From a virus: 64,000 nucleotides of DNA. The position numbers and the translations under genes were made by a program. The stretch lies in IMG/VR virus record IMGVR_UViG_3300045918_000320, positions 1 through 64,000 of that record; one strand, 5' to 3'. The notes beneath the pieces are model-generated. The model saw only the letters and a list, made by a program, of their open reading frames with translations. It ran no database searches and was not told the origin of the DNA. The first letter of the stretch is position 1; every line of letters begins with the position of its first letter. Of the stretch, positions 34,205-42,703 are shown in pieces.

Positions 34205-34890
34205 TATTTAACTCCGAGCTTCTTTTTTAATGGATCTAAAACTGGATTATTAGATATTTCATTTTGCATATCTTCGTATCGTACTGGATTTTCTCTTTTT
34301 GTATCGTTTACTAAATATGGAGTCATGTCTGCTGGTTTTAAATTAGATACGTCATCACTACCTTTTCCTAAACCTTCGCTTCCTAGAGCCATTTTAGCCT
34401 CTCCTACACCGGGTACAAAGTTACTCGCTGTATCTGCTGCATCTAGTCCAGCACCTTTTAAATCGCCAGCCATAGCCTTCTGACCAGCTCCCATTATGCC
34501 CATCATTCCGCCACCAATAGCTAAAGTTTTTGCTAAAGGGCCTAGCATTGCTAACATTTTTCCAGCTTTTGGAATTCTACTAATTATACCGCCAGCTTCT
34601 GAAGCTTCTTCGGCTAAAGGACTAGCTTTTCTCAATTCACTTGGAATATTTACTTTACTTTTTACCATATCCGGTAAATCTTGTAAATTTTCATAAGCTT
34701 TACCTTGATTTTTAAAATGAAATGTAGTTTTAGCATTTAGATCTTTATACTGTTCTTGACTTAAAGAACCAGCATCGTAAGCTTGTCTAACTTTATTTTT
34801 AATATCTTGCCAATCAGGAGTACTGGCAGAAGCATCTCCAATTTTTTTGTAATATTGTGATAAATATTTTGCTAAACTATCAAAATCCAT
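34204..34890 (-). CDS. Portal-operon protein with hydrophobic centre, partial paralogue of the next gene
   Basis: 228 residues. A helical N terminus, then a Gly/Met-rich hydrophobic stretch (about 118-140: MLGPLAKTLAIGGGMMGIMGAG), then AGLDAADTASNFVPGVGEAKMALGSEGLGKGSDD, which aligns with the same region of the 256-residue neighbour. It ends DPLKKKLGVK. One-base stop/start overlaps on both sides. A membrane-active internal virion protein is possible. Confidence 0.6.
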   Translation of the reverse strand: MDFDSLAKYLSQYYKKIGDASASTPDWQDIKNKVRQAYDAGSLSQEQYKDLNAKTTFHFKNQGKAYENLQDLPDMVKSKVNIPSELRKASPLAEEASEAGGIISRIPKAGKMLAMLGPLAKTLAIGGGMMGIMGAGQKAMAGDLKGAGLDAADTASNFVPGVGEAKMALGSEGLGKGSDDVSNLKPADMTPYLVNDTKRENPVRYEDMQNEISNNPVLDPLKKKLGVK

Positions 34891-35072
34891 TATAACCTCT
34901 TAGTATGATATAAATCACCAATATGATTTCTAAATCCTTTATCAAATTTCGCTTTTTCTTTTTTTATTTTAGGAATAGTTGAAACTTTTTGCTTAGGTAC
35001 AGATTCCATTTCTGGTTCTTTAGCTTCTGGTTGTTTAATTCCTAATTTTTCTTTTAGTTTTTGGAATTTCAT
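34890..35072 (-). CDS. Small basic portal-operon protein
   Basis: 60 residues, Lys-rich, starting MKFQKLKEKLGIKQPE. The same LKEKLGI string recurs in the C termini of the following genes. The start codon overlaps the portal stop by one base, so translation is probably coupled. No family recognised. Confidence 0.6.
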   Translation of the reverse strand: MKFQKLKEKLGIKQPEAKEPEMESVPKQKVSTIPKIKKEKAKFDKGFRNHIGDLYHTKRL

Positions 35073-37105
35073 TATTGTCCGTTTCCTGTTATATTTGCTA
35101 AACCTTGTTGCGGAGTAGCTACACCTTGAGGAGGCTCTGCTGGACTCGGCTGATTTGGCATATTTTGATTTGGCATTTGCCCTTGATCTTGCATTATATC
35201 TCCTGCACTTGGATTTGGTGCTTGTTGCATTTGTCCTTGAGGTGCTTGCCCTTGAGGCTGTTGAGGAGCTGCTATAGGCTGGTATCCTAATACTTGTAGT
35301 AAAGCTGGATCTACAGTTTGTCCTAATGTAATATGTTCTTGAATATGATTCAAAATTAAAGCTGCATGTTGATCATCATCTCTAATATCTGGATCATCTA
35401 ATAAACTAGCATGTTCTTTAATATGTTCAGCATGGTCGTCAATAGCTAAAGCTTTAATTTGCTTTCCATCCATTAACTTTTCATTTTCCATTTCAATTTG
35501 ATTCATTCTTCTAGTATTTCTATCAGTCATTACTTCAAGTTTACCAGTATTAATAACTTGAATATACTGATCAATAGTAAATTCATCAGCTTTCATTTGT
35601 AATAATTGTTCCGCCATTTGAATTCTACCGGCAGTAGTTTTAGCTAAAGGATTTCCCACATCAACTACTACTCTATTTACTTCTTGAATATCATCTGATT
35701 TAAATTGTTTTAAATATGCTTTATTATTTCTACCAATAATACTAGCTACTCTAGGCTCTGTGGCATAATCTTTTAATACTTCAATTATAGCTGTACCAAC
35801 GTCCTCTAAAAGCTGAACGTATTGTTGCTGAAGCCCAGAAATAAATTGAATAGACATCGATTGTACTAATGCCAATGAAGTTCCAGACTTTAAATTAGCT
35901 TCAGGATTACCTCTAGTAACTGAGTTTACTCCTGAAAGTGTTTCCATTAATCCTTCCAACTTATTTACTAAATCAAATGACATTGGATTAGTGCCAAGTA
36001 AATTCATTACTTCAGGTTTTTCCAAACCTTCAATAATATTTAATCCACCTGATAAATTAGACATAGAAACATTAGAACCGGTTTTAACAAAAATATTTTG
36101 TGTACCAAAAGCTACTTGATTTGAAAAAATAGAAGTATAAACTGTATTCACTGCCTCTTGGAGAGGAATTAAATCGAAGAGGCTGGAATAACCCATTGTT
36201 GTACCTAGTACTTCATTCGGAGCAATTCGGTATACTGGAATTTGTTTATATGGTAAATCTTGATCTGTTAAAATAACTTTTTCTGAAAGAAATACTACTT
36301 CTCTACCATTAGGTAAAGAGTCTGTTGGTCTGTGGTAAAAAGTAAATATGGGAACTTCGTCTGTTGCCATTTGTTTATTCATTACTAAAGTTTGATATTT
36401 ATCTTTACCGTCTAATCCTAAAATATCATCTTCATATTCTGGAAATTTAGCAATTAAATCATATCTATTTTTAAAATCAATTGTAATCATCCAATCATGG
36501 TTCGTGCTATCTTTAGAAATGTCAAAAATGACTTCAAAGGGGGATAGATTAGAGAATTTAATATCTCCTTCACGAATAACTGTACCGGTTTCTTCGTCTT
36601 CTTCAACGATTTTACCAATACTAGTATCCCATTCCATTTTAATATAACCAGCACCAAGTACAATAGCATATTCCACCGCAGTTGAGATGAATCTTTCTAA
36701 TCTCTTTTCTCTCATATAATAATCTAAAAGTCCAGTAGCAAGTTGAGCTTGTATTAAACTTTTTGGATCAGTATTTGCGGCTCTAGCCTCTAAAGCTGGT
36801 CTAGAAGCGATAGTCATAGTCTTAATGTGTTGAGCAATATTTCTGATATGATTTACTGGAAGGTTAGCTAACTCGCCCTGCTCTCCCCCAAAAGAAATTT
36901 GGTGAGAACCAGCGAAAGATTGAAAAAACATACCATGGTAACTAGCCCAGCATTGTTTAATTTTATCGGAGTAGCCCATAGCTTTAGAAGTAGCTTGCCA
37001 CTCTCCAACTTTACCAATTAATACTTCAGCTAAATCAGTACCTTCTTTTTTAGCAAAATATACATTATCGGTTTTTTGTTTTTTTGTAAAATTAAAACTA
37101 TCCAT
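35072..37105 (-). CDS. Portal protein
   Basis: 677 residues from the chosen ATG at 37105 (MDSFNFTKK), preceded by GGAG. A longer frame to 37162 would include the T7-like promoter inside the gene, so the internal start is preferred. The sequence has the order of P22-type portals: an N-terminal wing (LPVNHIRNIAQHIKTM), the ARAANTDPKSLIQAQLATGLLDYYMRE helix, the VEYAIVLGAGYIKMEWD strand, and a Gln/Pro-rich C-terminal tail (about 630-677). It is followed by four tightly coupled small genes. Size and synteny with TerL and scaffold support the call. Confidence 0.85.
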   Translation of the reverse strand: MDSFNFTKKQKTDNVYFAKKEGTDLAEVLIGKVGEWQATSKAMGYSDKIKQCWASYHGMFFQSFAGSHQISFGGEQGELANLPVNHIRNIAQHIKTMTIASRPALEARAANTDPKSLIQAQLATGLLDYYMREKRLERFISTAVEYAIVLGAGYIKMEWDTSIGKIVEEDEETGTVIREGDIKFSNLSPFEVIFDISKDSTNHDWMITIDFKNRYDLIAKFPEYEDDILGLDGKDKYQTLVMNKQMATDEVPIFTFYHRPTDSLPNGREVVFLSEKVILTDQDLPYKQIPVYRIAPNEVLGTTMGYSSLFDLIPLQEAVNTVYTSIFSNQVAFGTQNIFVKTGSNVSMSNLSGGLNIIEGLEKPEVMNLLGTNPMSFDLVNKLEGLMETLSGVNSVTRGNPEANLKSGTSLALVQSMSIQFISGLQQQYVQLLEDVGTAIIEVLKDYATEPRVASIIGRNNKAYLKQFKSDDIQEVNRVVVDVGNPLAKTTAGRIQMAEQLLQMKADEFTIDQYIQVINTGKLEVMTDRNTRRMNQIEMENEKLMDGKQIKALAIDDHAEHIKEHASLLDDPDIRDDDQHAALILNHIQEHITLGQTVDPALLQVLGYQPIAAPQQPQGQAPQGQMQQAPNPSAGDIMQDQGQMPNQNMPNQPSPAEPPQGVATPQQGLANITGNGQ

Positions 37106-37126
37106 TAGTACTCCATGAGTATAAAT

Positions 37127-37145
37127 CTCATAAGTAGTTGTTAAT
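37127..37145 (-). promoter_or_regulatory. T7-like promoter of the portal unit
   Basis: The minus strand reads AATTAACAACTACTTATGAG. TAACAACTACTTAT is consensus and the start is GAG. It lies 23 bases before the chosen portal ATG. Confidence 0.7.
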
Positions 37146-37194
37146 TTCTCGAATTTACTCAAAAACTACGAAAAAATCACAGCTTTAAGCTAAA

Positions 37195-38613
37195 TTATTT
37201 TCTTTTTTTAAATGGATTAAATAAATTTTTAAGCTCTTGATGAAATTCTGGTAACTTAGATACTTGATTTGTCTCCCAGAGTGTTCCCGAAGGTAAAAAA
37301 TGACCAGAAGGATACGGATTTTTATTATATTGTACGTTTCTTACAAAATAAATTAAAGCATCTAAAGTATCGAAATGTCCATGCTGAGTATCTCTATCAA
37401 ATCCTGTTCTTTTTGTATTCCATGTAGCGTATTTTAAATGGTCTATTAAATATTTACATTTAGGGCTAATTAAAATAGATTCATTTTGAACTAGTAAACG
37501 TAATTTACTTATTGCGGCTTCTTTATTATCTTTTGCTGTAGGAATAAATACTAAATTATATGGTTCTTGAGATAATTCATTTAGTAAAATTAAATTATTA
37601 TTATCTGCATATCTTAAATAAGGTTTTGCTAACCAAAGTTCAGATTCTTTTTCAGAAATTCCGGCATGAAGGGATCTAGTAGTTACTTTATTTCCTTTAA
37701 CAACGTACTCATCTTCGATTACTACTTTATTTTGTAAAAAATCATAATATCCAAAAATTATTGCTGTAAAATCTTTAAATCCAATATCCATAGCAACATA
37801 ACAATCAAAAAATGCAGGTCTAGGTTGTTCACCTATTATTAATTTCATTTTTTCTTCTGTAGCTTCTGGTACTACTGCTGATTCTTGATCTGTAATCATG
37901 ATATTTAAATATTCACGTTTAAAATCTACAGAATCGTATCCACCAACTTCTTCAGCAAATCCATCAACATCAGTTCTAGTATATCTAGGGCAAGAAAATA
38001 TATCTTTTTTAATCAAAGTTCCATCAAATTCTGCTTTTTTTACAAGCTCCCAATATTCATGTTCCGCAGATTTAGGAAGAGTACTACATAAAAGCATTTT
38101 ACCTTTTGTAGTGTTGAGTTTAGGATACAAAACAGATCTTAATCCGTATTTTAATTCATCCATAAATCCGCACTCGTCAACGATAACTAAAACCGCTTTT
38201 CCACCTCGTTGAGATTCTATTTCTCCAGCATTAAATCCTCCAAGTTCTAGTCTAGCTCCATTTGGAAATAGGTAACAAGATTCTTGAGTTTTATATTCCG
38301 GCTGCATATCTTGAGGACATGTTTTTAATATTTCTAAAAGAGTAGCTCTAATAATTTTTTTACCTTGATTTAATCTAGGAGAAATATAAATTACTGTAGC
38401 ATTTGGAGACTTTAAACATTTCTCTACTGCAATAGTAACTAGAGAAAAAGTTTTACCCATTTGCCGAGAAAATACTGCAATTAAAGTTTTTCTTGGAGAT
38501 TTTGTATAATGTTCGTAAATTTCTTTTTGATTAGCATCGAGTAAGAATTCAGAAATATTTCCAGATTCCCAGATTAATCTTCTAGCTTCTGCTGGAGTAA
38601 TATCTCTAGCCAT
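37195..38613 (-). CDS. terL: Terminase large subunit
   Basis: 472 residues. The ATPase has Walker A SRQMGKT near residue 50, Walker B VLVIVDE near 145 and the coupling motif LLCSTLP near 175. The nuclease domain has MDIGFKD near 275, a YADNN block near 340 and a C-terminal HFDTLDALIYF near 430 supplying Asp residues. It packages DNA into the prohead through the portal encoded next to it. It is preceded by GGAG and follows a possible small subunit at a 1-base gap. Confident. Confidence 0.95.
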   Translation of the reverse strand: MARDITPAEARRLIWESGNISEFLLDANQKEIYEHYTKSPRKTLIAVFSRQMGKTFSLVTIAVEKCLKSPNATVIYISPRLNQGKKIIRATLLEILKTCPQDMQPEYKTQESCYLFPNGARLELGGFNAGEIESQRGGKAVLVIVDECGFMDELKYGLRSVLYPKLNTTKGKMLLCSTLPKSAEHEYWELVKKAEFDGTLIKKDIFSCPRYTRTDVDGFAEEVGGYDSVDFKREYLNIMITDQESAVVPEATEEKMKLIIGEQPRPAFFDCYVAMDIGFKDFTAIIFGYYDFLQNKVVIEDEYVVKGNKVTTRSLHAGISEKESELWLAKPYLRYADNNNLILLNELSQEPYNLVFIPTAKDNKEAAISKLRLLVQNESILISPKCKYLIDHLKYATWNTKRTGFDRDTQHGHFDTLDALIYFVRNVQYNKNPYPSGHFLPSGTLWETNQVSKLPEFHQELKNLFNPFKKRK

Positions 38614-38614
38614 T

Positions 38615-39019
38615 TTAATTCTCCGAATCTTCCGGACTAGATTTTAAAGCTATCTCAATTAATTCTTGAGGAGAGTATTGTTTAACTGTATCTTTAGACT
38701 TAGGTTTTTCGGCTAAATCTTTACCTTTTATTGCTAATAAAGTTTTTGTATATAGCTCTACTAATTTTGCTTCAGAATATTCTAAAGGTTTTTGTTGGCA
38801 TTTTACAAAAAGTCTACCTAATTCTATCTTACAAATTTCTTCTTCATTGCTAGCTATAGCAAGGCTATGAGAATTATGTTTAATTAAATCTTCTAAATGT
38901 TTTTTTTTATTTTCTACTTCTTTTAATTGACTTTGTAATACTAAATTAGTTTGCACTAGTCTTTCCGCAAATTCTCTTAATTCTTTTTCTGTTTTATACT
39001 GTGATAAGTCTACTATCAT
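38615..39019 (-). CDS. Possible terminase small subunit
   Basis: 134 residues, helical, with a central coiled coil (LVLQSQLKEVENKKKHLEDLIKH). It lies directly upstream of TerL, the usual place of a small terminase, and overlaps the preceding gene by four bases (ATGA). No HTH is obvious, so the call is by position. Confidence 0.5.
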   Translation of the reverse strand: MIVDLSQYKTEKELREFAERLVQTNLVLQSQLKEVENKKKHLEDLIKHNSHSLAIASNEEEICKIELGRLFVKCQQKPLEYSEAKLVELYTKTLLAIKGKDLAEKPKSKDTVKQYSPQELIEIALKSSPEDSEN

Positions 39020-39294
39020 TTTTTAAATCCACCTAGAGATTGTACAAATTGATCTTTAGTCTTTATACTCTCTACATTATTTCTTAAATTTGTTATTTCT
39101 TCTTTTACTTTGTTAATTTCTTCAGCCTGAACTTCATTTAATTTCTCAATTTTCTTAATTTCTACTACCTTATTTATTAAATTATAGAAAATAATACTAA
39201 TTGCGATTACTGAATCAGCAAATCCTATAGGTCTAACAATACATTTTATTAAAAATAGACAAGCAATTGTGAAAAAGACATTCTTTTTTGACAT
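39016..39294 (-). CDS. Small membrane/coiled-coil protein, first gene of the packaging unit
   Basis: 92 residues. Two hydrophobic stretches (about 6-18 and 26-42) are followed by a helix EKLNEVQAEEINKVKEEITNLRNNVES. It could be a holin-like or membrane-anchored spacer protein. It heads the unit read from the promoter at 39391-39409 after a ~100-base leader. No family recognised. Confidence 0.6.
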   Translation of the reverse strand: MSKKNVFFTIACLFLIKCIVRPIGFADSVIAISIIFYNLINKVVEIKKIEKLNEVQAEEINKVKEEITNLRNNVESIKTKDQFVQSLGGFKK

Positions 39295-39390
39295 TTTTTT
39301 TACTTCCTTATAAAAAGAGACTGCATGGTAAGTCGTTAACAGCTCGGCTCAAGTATTACTATTGGTAGTCTGACTTGACTTTGAGCACTC

Positions 39391-39409
39391 TCTATAAGTA
39401 GTTGTTAAA
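39391..39409 (-). promoter_or_regulatory. T7-like late promoter of the packaging unit
   Basis: The minus strand reads TTTAACAACTACTTATAGA, then GAGT. It is the rightmost promoter of the late module. Confidence 0.85.
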
Positions 39410-39684
39410 AAGGCATAGTTTGGGCTTTCAGTTCTATTTTAGGCATATGTATACTGTAGCGTAACATAAGAGAAGCTACAGGAACTTCAGCCATTATATC
39501 CAAAATGTTAAATTTGTAAATATATATTATTATAAATTATATTAAATGTCAATAAAAATAATAAGATATAGACAAATACAAAAGATAAATATTATTAATT
39601 TTACCAAAAAAACATAGTTATTCAGTATTCCACCAAGGAACTTTTAAATTTTAATATATATTTTATATTTTGTCAACTTTTTTC

Positions 39685-39719
39685 TTGACTGTAAGATATT
39701 TTGTGGTATTATTCTTACA
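39685..39719 (+). promoter_or_regulatory. Host-type early promoter overlapped by a dyad (possible operator)
   Basis: TTGACT at 39685-39690, 16 bases, then TATTAT at 39707-39712. TGTAAGA (39690-39696) and TCTTACA (39713-39719) are exact inverted copies that frame the spacer and -10, as a repressor site would. Confidence 0.65.
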
Positions 39720-39736
39720 AGGTCTTTAATACGTTT

Positions 39737-39781
39737 GGGAGAGATGTCGCACTACACTCTCCCTTTTTTGTTTTTGGGAGA
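39737..39781 (+). terminator. Terminator / ribosome-binding-site switch before the M15 gene
   Basis: GGGAGAG (39737-39743) pairs with CTCTCCC (39757-39763), followed by six T: an intrinsic terminator about 45 bases after the promoter start. The same CTCTCCC can instead pair with GGGAGAT at 39776-39782, the ribosome site of the next gene. The two pairings exclude each other. Confidence 0.75.
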
Positions 39782-39784
39782 TTT

Positions 39785-40192
39785 ATGTTAATTAAAATTC
39801 AAAAAGGTCAACCTGTTCAAATAACTAATCACTTTTCTAGCACAGAATTTGAATGTCCCTGTACAAATTGTACAATAAATTATGTTGATGATCAATTAGT
39901 AAATAAATTAGAAGATTTAAGAGTTGATTATGGATCACCAATTAGAATAACTTCAGGATATCGATGTCCAAAACACAATGAAGAAGTGGGGGGAGTATCT
40001 GCTTCTGCCCACCAATCAGGCTTGGCGGCTGATATACAACCTTCAGTAGTTAATGTTGACGAATTAGATAAATTATATGATTTAGCTTATATTTCTTTTG
40101 ACAATATTGGCGATGGTAGACGTTTAAAATTTGTACACCTTGACGTTCGCCCATCTAAACCGGATGGAAAAAAAAGAACTTGGACATATTAA
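39785..40192 (+). CDS. M15-type D-Ala-D-Ala peptidase (endolysin-like)
   Basis: 135 residues from ATG 39785, chosen because GGGAG lies just upstream. Peptidase M15_3 motifs: ITSGYRCPKHN, the zinc ligands in SAHQSGLAADI (H-x6-D), and a final His in FVHLDVRP. CPCTNC near residue 22 may bind a further metal. M15 peptidases cut peptidoglycan cross-bridges or stem peptides. There is no signal peptide. Unlike most endolysins it is the first early gene, behind a terminator switch. Enzyme class confident, role (lysis or entry) open. Confidence 0.85.
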   Translation: MLIKIQKGQPVQITNHFSSTEFECPCTNCTINYVDDQLVNKLEDLRVDYGSPIRITSGYRCPKHNEEVGGVSASAHQSGLAADIQPSVVNVDELDKLYDLAYISFDNIGDGRRLKFVHLDVRPSKPDGKKRTWTY

Positions 40193-40196
40193 TTTA

Positions 40197-40224
40197 TTGA
40201 CAAATTAATTATATTTGATATACT
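40197..40224 (+). promoter_or_regulatory. Host-type promoter giving a leaderless HU-like mRNA
   Basis: TTGACA at 40197-40202, 16 bases, then TATACT at 40219-40224. The ATG is at 40232, seven bases after the -10, where transcription should begin. No ribosome site precedes the ATG. Confidence 0.7.
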
Positions 40225-40231
40225 GTAGCCG

Positions 40232-40597
40232 ATGAAAAAAACTAAAGACTTTACTTCAGAAAATTATGTTAGAATTATAGGTAATGAATCTTATAAAAGA
40301 ATTTTAGATAAAATGTCTAAAACTACAGGTTTAAGTTATACATATTTGGACTTATTATTGCGACAATTTGCTACAGAATTTGCTGACGAAATGGCAGTTT
40401 CTGAGATTGTATCAGTACCTCTTATGGGTAATTTTAAAATAGTTAGACCGGATGGATCAACTCCTAGAGTTAGATTTTTAGCCGGAAAAACTTTTATGGA
40501 AATTTTTAAAAATGGAGGAACAGATGCGAATAAATCTCTCAGAGAACTCGGTATTATTGCTAAAGGAGCTATTACAGAGCGGAAAGGAGATAGCTGA
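40232..40597 (+). CDS. HU/IHF-like DNA-binding protein
   Basis: 121 residues. Residues 25-95 follow the HU fold: helices (YLDLLLRQFATEFADEMAVSEIVSV), then PLMGNFKIVRP in place of the HU GFGTF.. strand, and PRVRFLAGKTFMEIF as the C-terminal strand/helix with a basic arm. HU-like proteins bend or coat DNA. It probably has a leaderless message. The downstream gene starts inside its 3' end at 40524. Confidence 0.65.
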   Translation: MKKTKDFTSENYVRIIGNESYKRILDKMSKTTGLSYTYLDLLLRQFATEFADEMAVSEIVSVPLMGNFKIVRPDGSTPRVRFLAGKTFMEIFKNGGTDANKSLRELGIIAKGAITERKGDS

Positions 40598-40865
40598 ACA
40601 GGCTGATGATAATGTTCAATTATCTTACTATATACAATTAGAAAAACAATTAACTAGACATAATTTTGCTAATTTCAAAAACCATCAAATGGAATGTCTT
40701 TGGTATCTTGCTGACACAGGAAAAATATTAGCAGATACAGCTAAAGAAAATGCAGGAGAAAATGAAATAGCTTTAAAAAAAGCTGAAAAAATTTCTGCAG
40801 CATATGATGAAATAAAAACGCACATACAAGAAGTAATTATAGCTAACTCACCACGAAAACTTTAA
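40524..40865 (+). CDS. Small helical protein overlapping the HU-like gene
   Basis: 113 residues from ATG 40524, preceded by GGAGG at 40515-40519 inside the HU-like gene. The sequence is helical throughout with no recognised motif. The 74-base overlap means translational coupling with the HU-like gene. Function unknown. Confidence 0.55.
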   Translation: MRINLSENSVLLLKELLQSGKEIAEQADDNVQLSYYIQLEKQLTRHNFANFKNHQMECLWYLADTGKILADTAKENAGENEIALKKAEKISAAYDEIKTHIQEVIIANSPRKL

Positions 40866-40884
40866 TAATTAAGGGGGATTTTTA

Positions 40885-42507
40885 ATGTCAGAATTTGATG
40901 TTTTTTCAAACAAATTTGCTCAGGATATTTTTTTACAAAAGTATTCTATGGATGGACAAGAAACTTGGGAACAAACCGCACGAAGAGTTACAGAAGCTGT
41001 ATGTAATCAGCTAGTAGATAATCAAACAAAAGAAAAAATATTCAAATTAATTAAAGATAGAAAATTTATTCCGGGAGGAAGATATTTATATTCTGCTGGA
41101 AGACCGTTTCACCAAGTAAATAATTGCTTTCTTTTTAGAGCTGAAGATTCTAGAGAAGGATGGGCAGACGCTACTTATAAAGCTACTAGTGCCTTAATGA
41201 CAGGAGGAGGAATTGGATTCGACTATTCCGCTCTTCGACCATCTGGTGCAATTATTAAACGAACTGGAGGAACTTCTACAGGGCCTTTAGCTTTAATGAA
41301 TATTATTAATGAGACAGGTAGATACGTAATGCAAGGTGGACAAAGACGTTCAGCTATTTATGGATCTTTAAACTGGCAACACGGAGATATACAAGCATTT
41401 TTAAAATGTAAAGATCATTCTCCAGAACTACGAGCAGCTAAAGAAAAAGATTTTAATTTTCCTCTACCTCTAGAACTTACAAATATTTCTGTAAACTATG
41501 ATACAGAATTTTTTGTAGCTATTGAAAATGAAGAGCATCCAAAACATAAACAAGCTAAAGAAATATTTATGCAGAATTTTAGACAAGCTGTAACTTCTGC
41601 AGAGCCGGGATTTAGTTTTAATTATTTAAAAGATAATGAAACTTTAAGAAATGCTTGTACTGAGGTGACTAGTGAAGATGATAGTGATAAGTGCAATTTG
41701 GGTACTCTATGGATTAATCGCTTTAGAGATCGTAAGGAGTTTGCCGAAGGTGTCAAATTTTCTACTATTTTTCTACTTTGCGGTGGTATTTATTCTGACG
41801 TACCTAATGACAAAATACGTGAAGTAGGATTAAAAAATAATAGAATTGGATTGGGACTTGGCGGTATGCATGAATGGTTAATGCTTCGTGGAGAAAAATA
41901 CGAAGTTACTCCAGAGTTACACAAATGGTTACGAGTATACGAACAAGAGTCTAATTCAGCAGCATTTATTTATGCAAAAGAATTAGGAGTAGCAGTACCT
42001 AAAGGTATTAGAGCTATAGCACCAACAGGCACTATTGGAATTATTGCTGAAACAACTACAGGAATTGAGCCTTTATTCTGTAAATCATACAAAAGAAGAT
42101 ATTTTAAAGATGGAAAATGGTTAACTCAGTTTGTAATTGATGGATCTGTAAAAAGACTTTTAGATAAAGGTGTAAAGATAGAAGATATACAAGATAGTTA
42201 TGATTTAACTTTCCAACAAAGAGTTAAATTTCAAGCTGATGTTCAAAATTATGTTGACATGGCAATTTCTTCTACTTGTAACATGGCTCCTTGGGGATCT
42301 GATGAAAATAATGAAAAATCTTTAGAAAAAAATGCTAAAATTTTATTAAAATATGCAAAGAGACTACGTGGATTTACAGTATATCCTGATGGATGTCGTG
42401 GTGGGCAGCCTTTAACTAGAGTAGACTTATCCGAAGCTTTAGGTAAAGAAGGGCAAGTATTTGAAGAAAATATGACAGAATGTATAGGCGGTGTTTGCGG
42501 ATTATGA
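40885..42507 (+). CDS. nrdJ: Class II (adenosylcobalamin-type) ribonucleotide reductase
   Basis: 540 residues. Active-site residues are visible: Cys81 (NNCF) and the NACTE motif (N256, C258, E260), with Cys270 in DKCNLGT. The nucleotide loop is APTGTIGI near residue 385. The C-terminal redox pair is Cys533 and Cys538 (CIGGVC). No NrdB-type gene lies nearby, and the compact size fits the monomeric B12-dependent class, which makes dNTPs for phage replication. Ribosome site GGGGGA. Its stop overlaps the next start (ATGA). Confidence 0.9.
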   Translation: MSEFDVFSNKFAQDIFLQKYSMDGQETWEQTARRVTEAVCNQLVDNQTKEKIFKLIKDRKFIPGGRYLYSAGRPFHQVNNCFLFRAEDSREGWADATYKATSALMTGGGIGFDYSALRPSGAIIKRTGGTSTGPLALMNIINETGRYVMQGGQRRSAIYGSLNWQHGDIQAFLKCKDHSPELRAAKEKDFNFPLPLELTNISVNYDTEFFVAIENEEHPKHKQAKEIFMQNFRQAVTSAEPGFSFNYLKDNETLRNACTEVTSEDDSDKCNLGTLWINRFRDRKEFAEGVKFSTIFLLCGGIYSDVPNDKIREVGLKNNRIGLGLGGMHEWLMLRGEKYEVTPELHKWLRVYEQESNSAAFIYAKELGVAVPKGIRAIAPTGTIGIIAETTTGIEPLFCKSYKRRYFKDGKWLTQFVIDGSVKRLLDKGVKIEDIQDSYDLTFQQRVKFQADVQNYVDMAISSTCNMAPWGSDENNEKSLEKNAKILLKYAKRLRGFTVYPDGCRGGQPLTRVDLSEALGKEGQVFEENMTECIGGVCGL

Positions 42508-42668
42508 AAGCAACAAAAATGTATAATAAATTTGTAAAAATAAAATGCCCATATTGTGAGTCAGCAGTAAAAGTAGATTTTAATTTTGCTAAAGAAAATG
42601 GCAGAGTATTTTGCGGAACTTGCTGTAAAAGCTTTGATGTAGAAATAGATGATACTGAAGAAGAATAG
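42504..42668 (+). CDS. Small zinc-ribbon protein
   Basis: 54 residues from ATG 42504, which overlaps the reductase stop. CPYC and CGTC pairs make a zinc ribbon like those of transcription or redox adaptors. The position behind the reductase suggests coupling to it, but the function is unknown. Confidence 0.65.
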   Translation: MKATKMYNKFVKIKCPYCESAVKVDFNFAKENGRVFCGTCCKSFDVEIDDTEEE

Positions 42669-42670
42669 TG

Positions 42671-42699
42671 TTGACATATAAAAATTATTATGATACAAT
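42671..42699 (+). promoter_or_regulatory. Strong host-type promoter for a short RNA
   Basis: TTGACA at 42671-42676, 17 bases, then TACAAT at 42694-42699, near consensus. Confidence 0.85.
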
Positions 42700-42703
42700 A
42701 TAA

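Larger units (their letters stand above)
39295..39784. other. Divergent control region between late and early modules
   Basis: 490 bases without a gene. From the left: the packaging-unit leader, in which GCTCAA...TTGAGC can pair; the late promoter (minus); a hairpin GTAGC...GCTAC at about 39457-39480; about 180 bases of AT-rich DNA in which no feature was recognised; then a host-type promoter with a dyad, and a terminator before the M15 gene. Confidence 0.75.

Noticed and set aside
37105-37162. 19-residue longer N terminus of the portal
   Set aside because: It would place a T7-like promoter and its start site inside the gene. The ATG at 37105 has a GGAG site and fits the promoter.
37165-37194. 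Terminator between TerL and portal
   Set aside because: AGCTTAAAGCT gives at most a short stem with almost no loop before the T-run; too weak to call.
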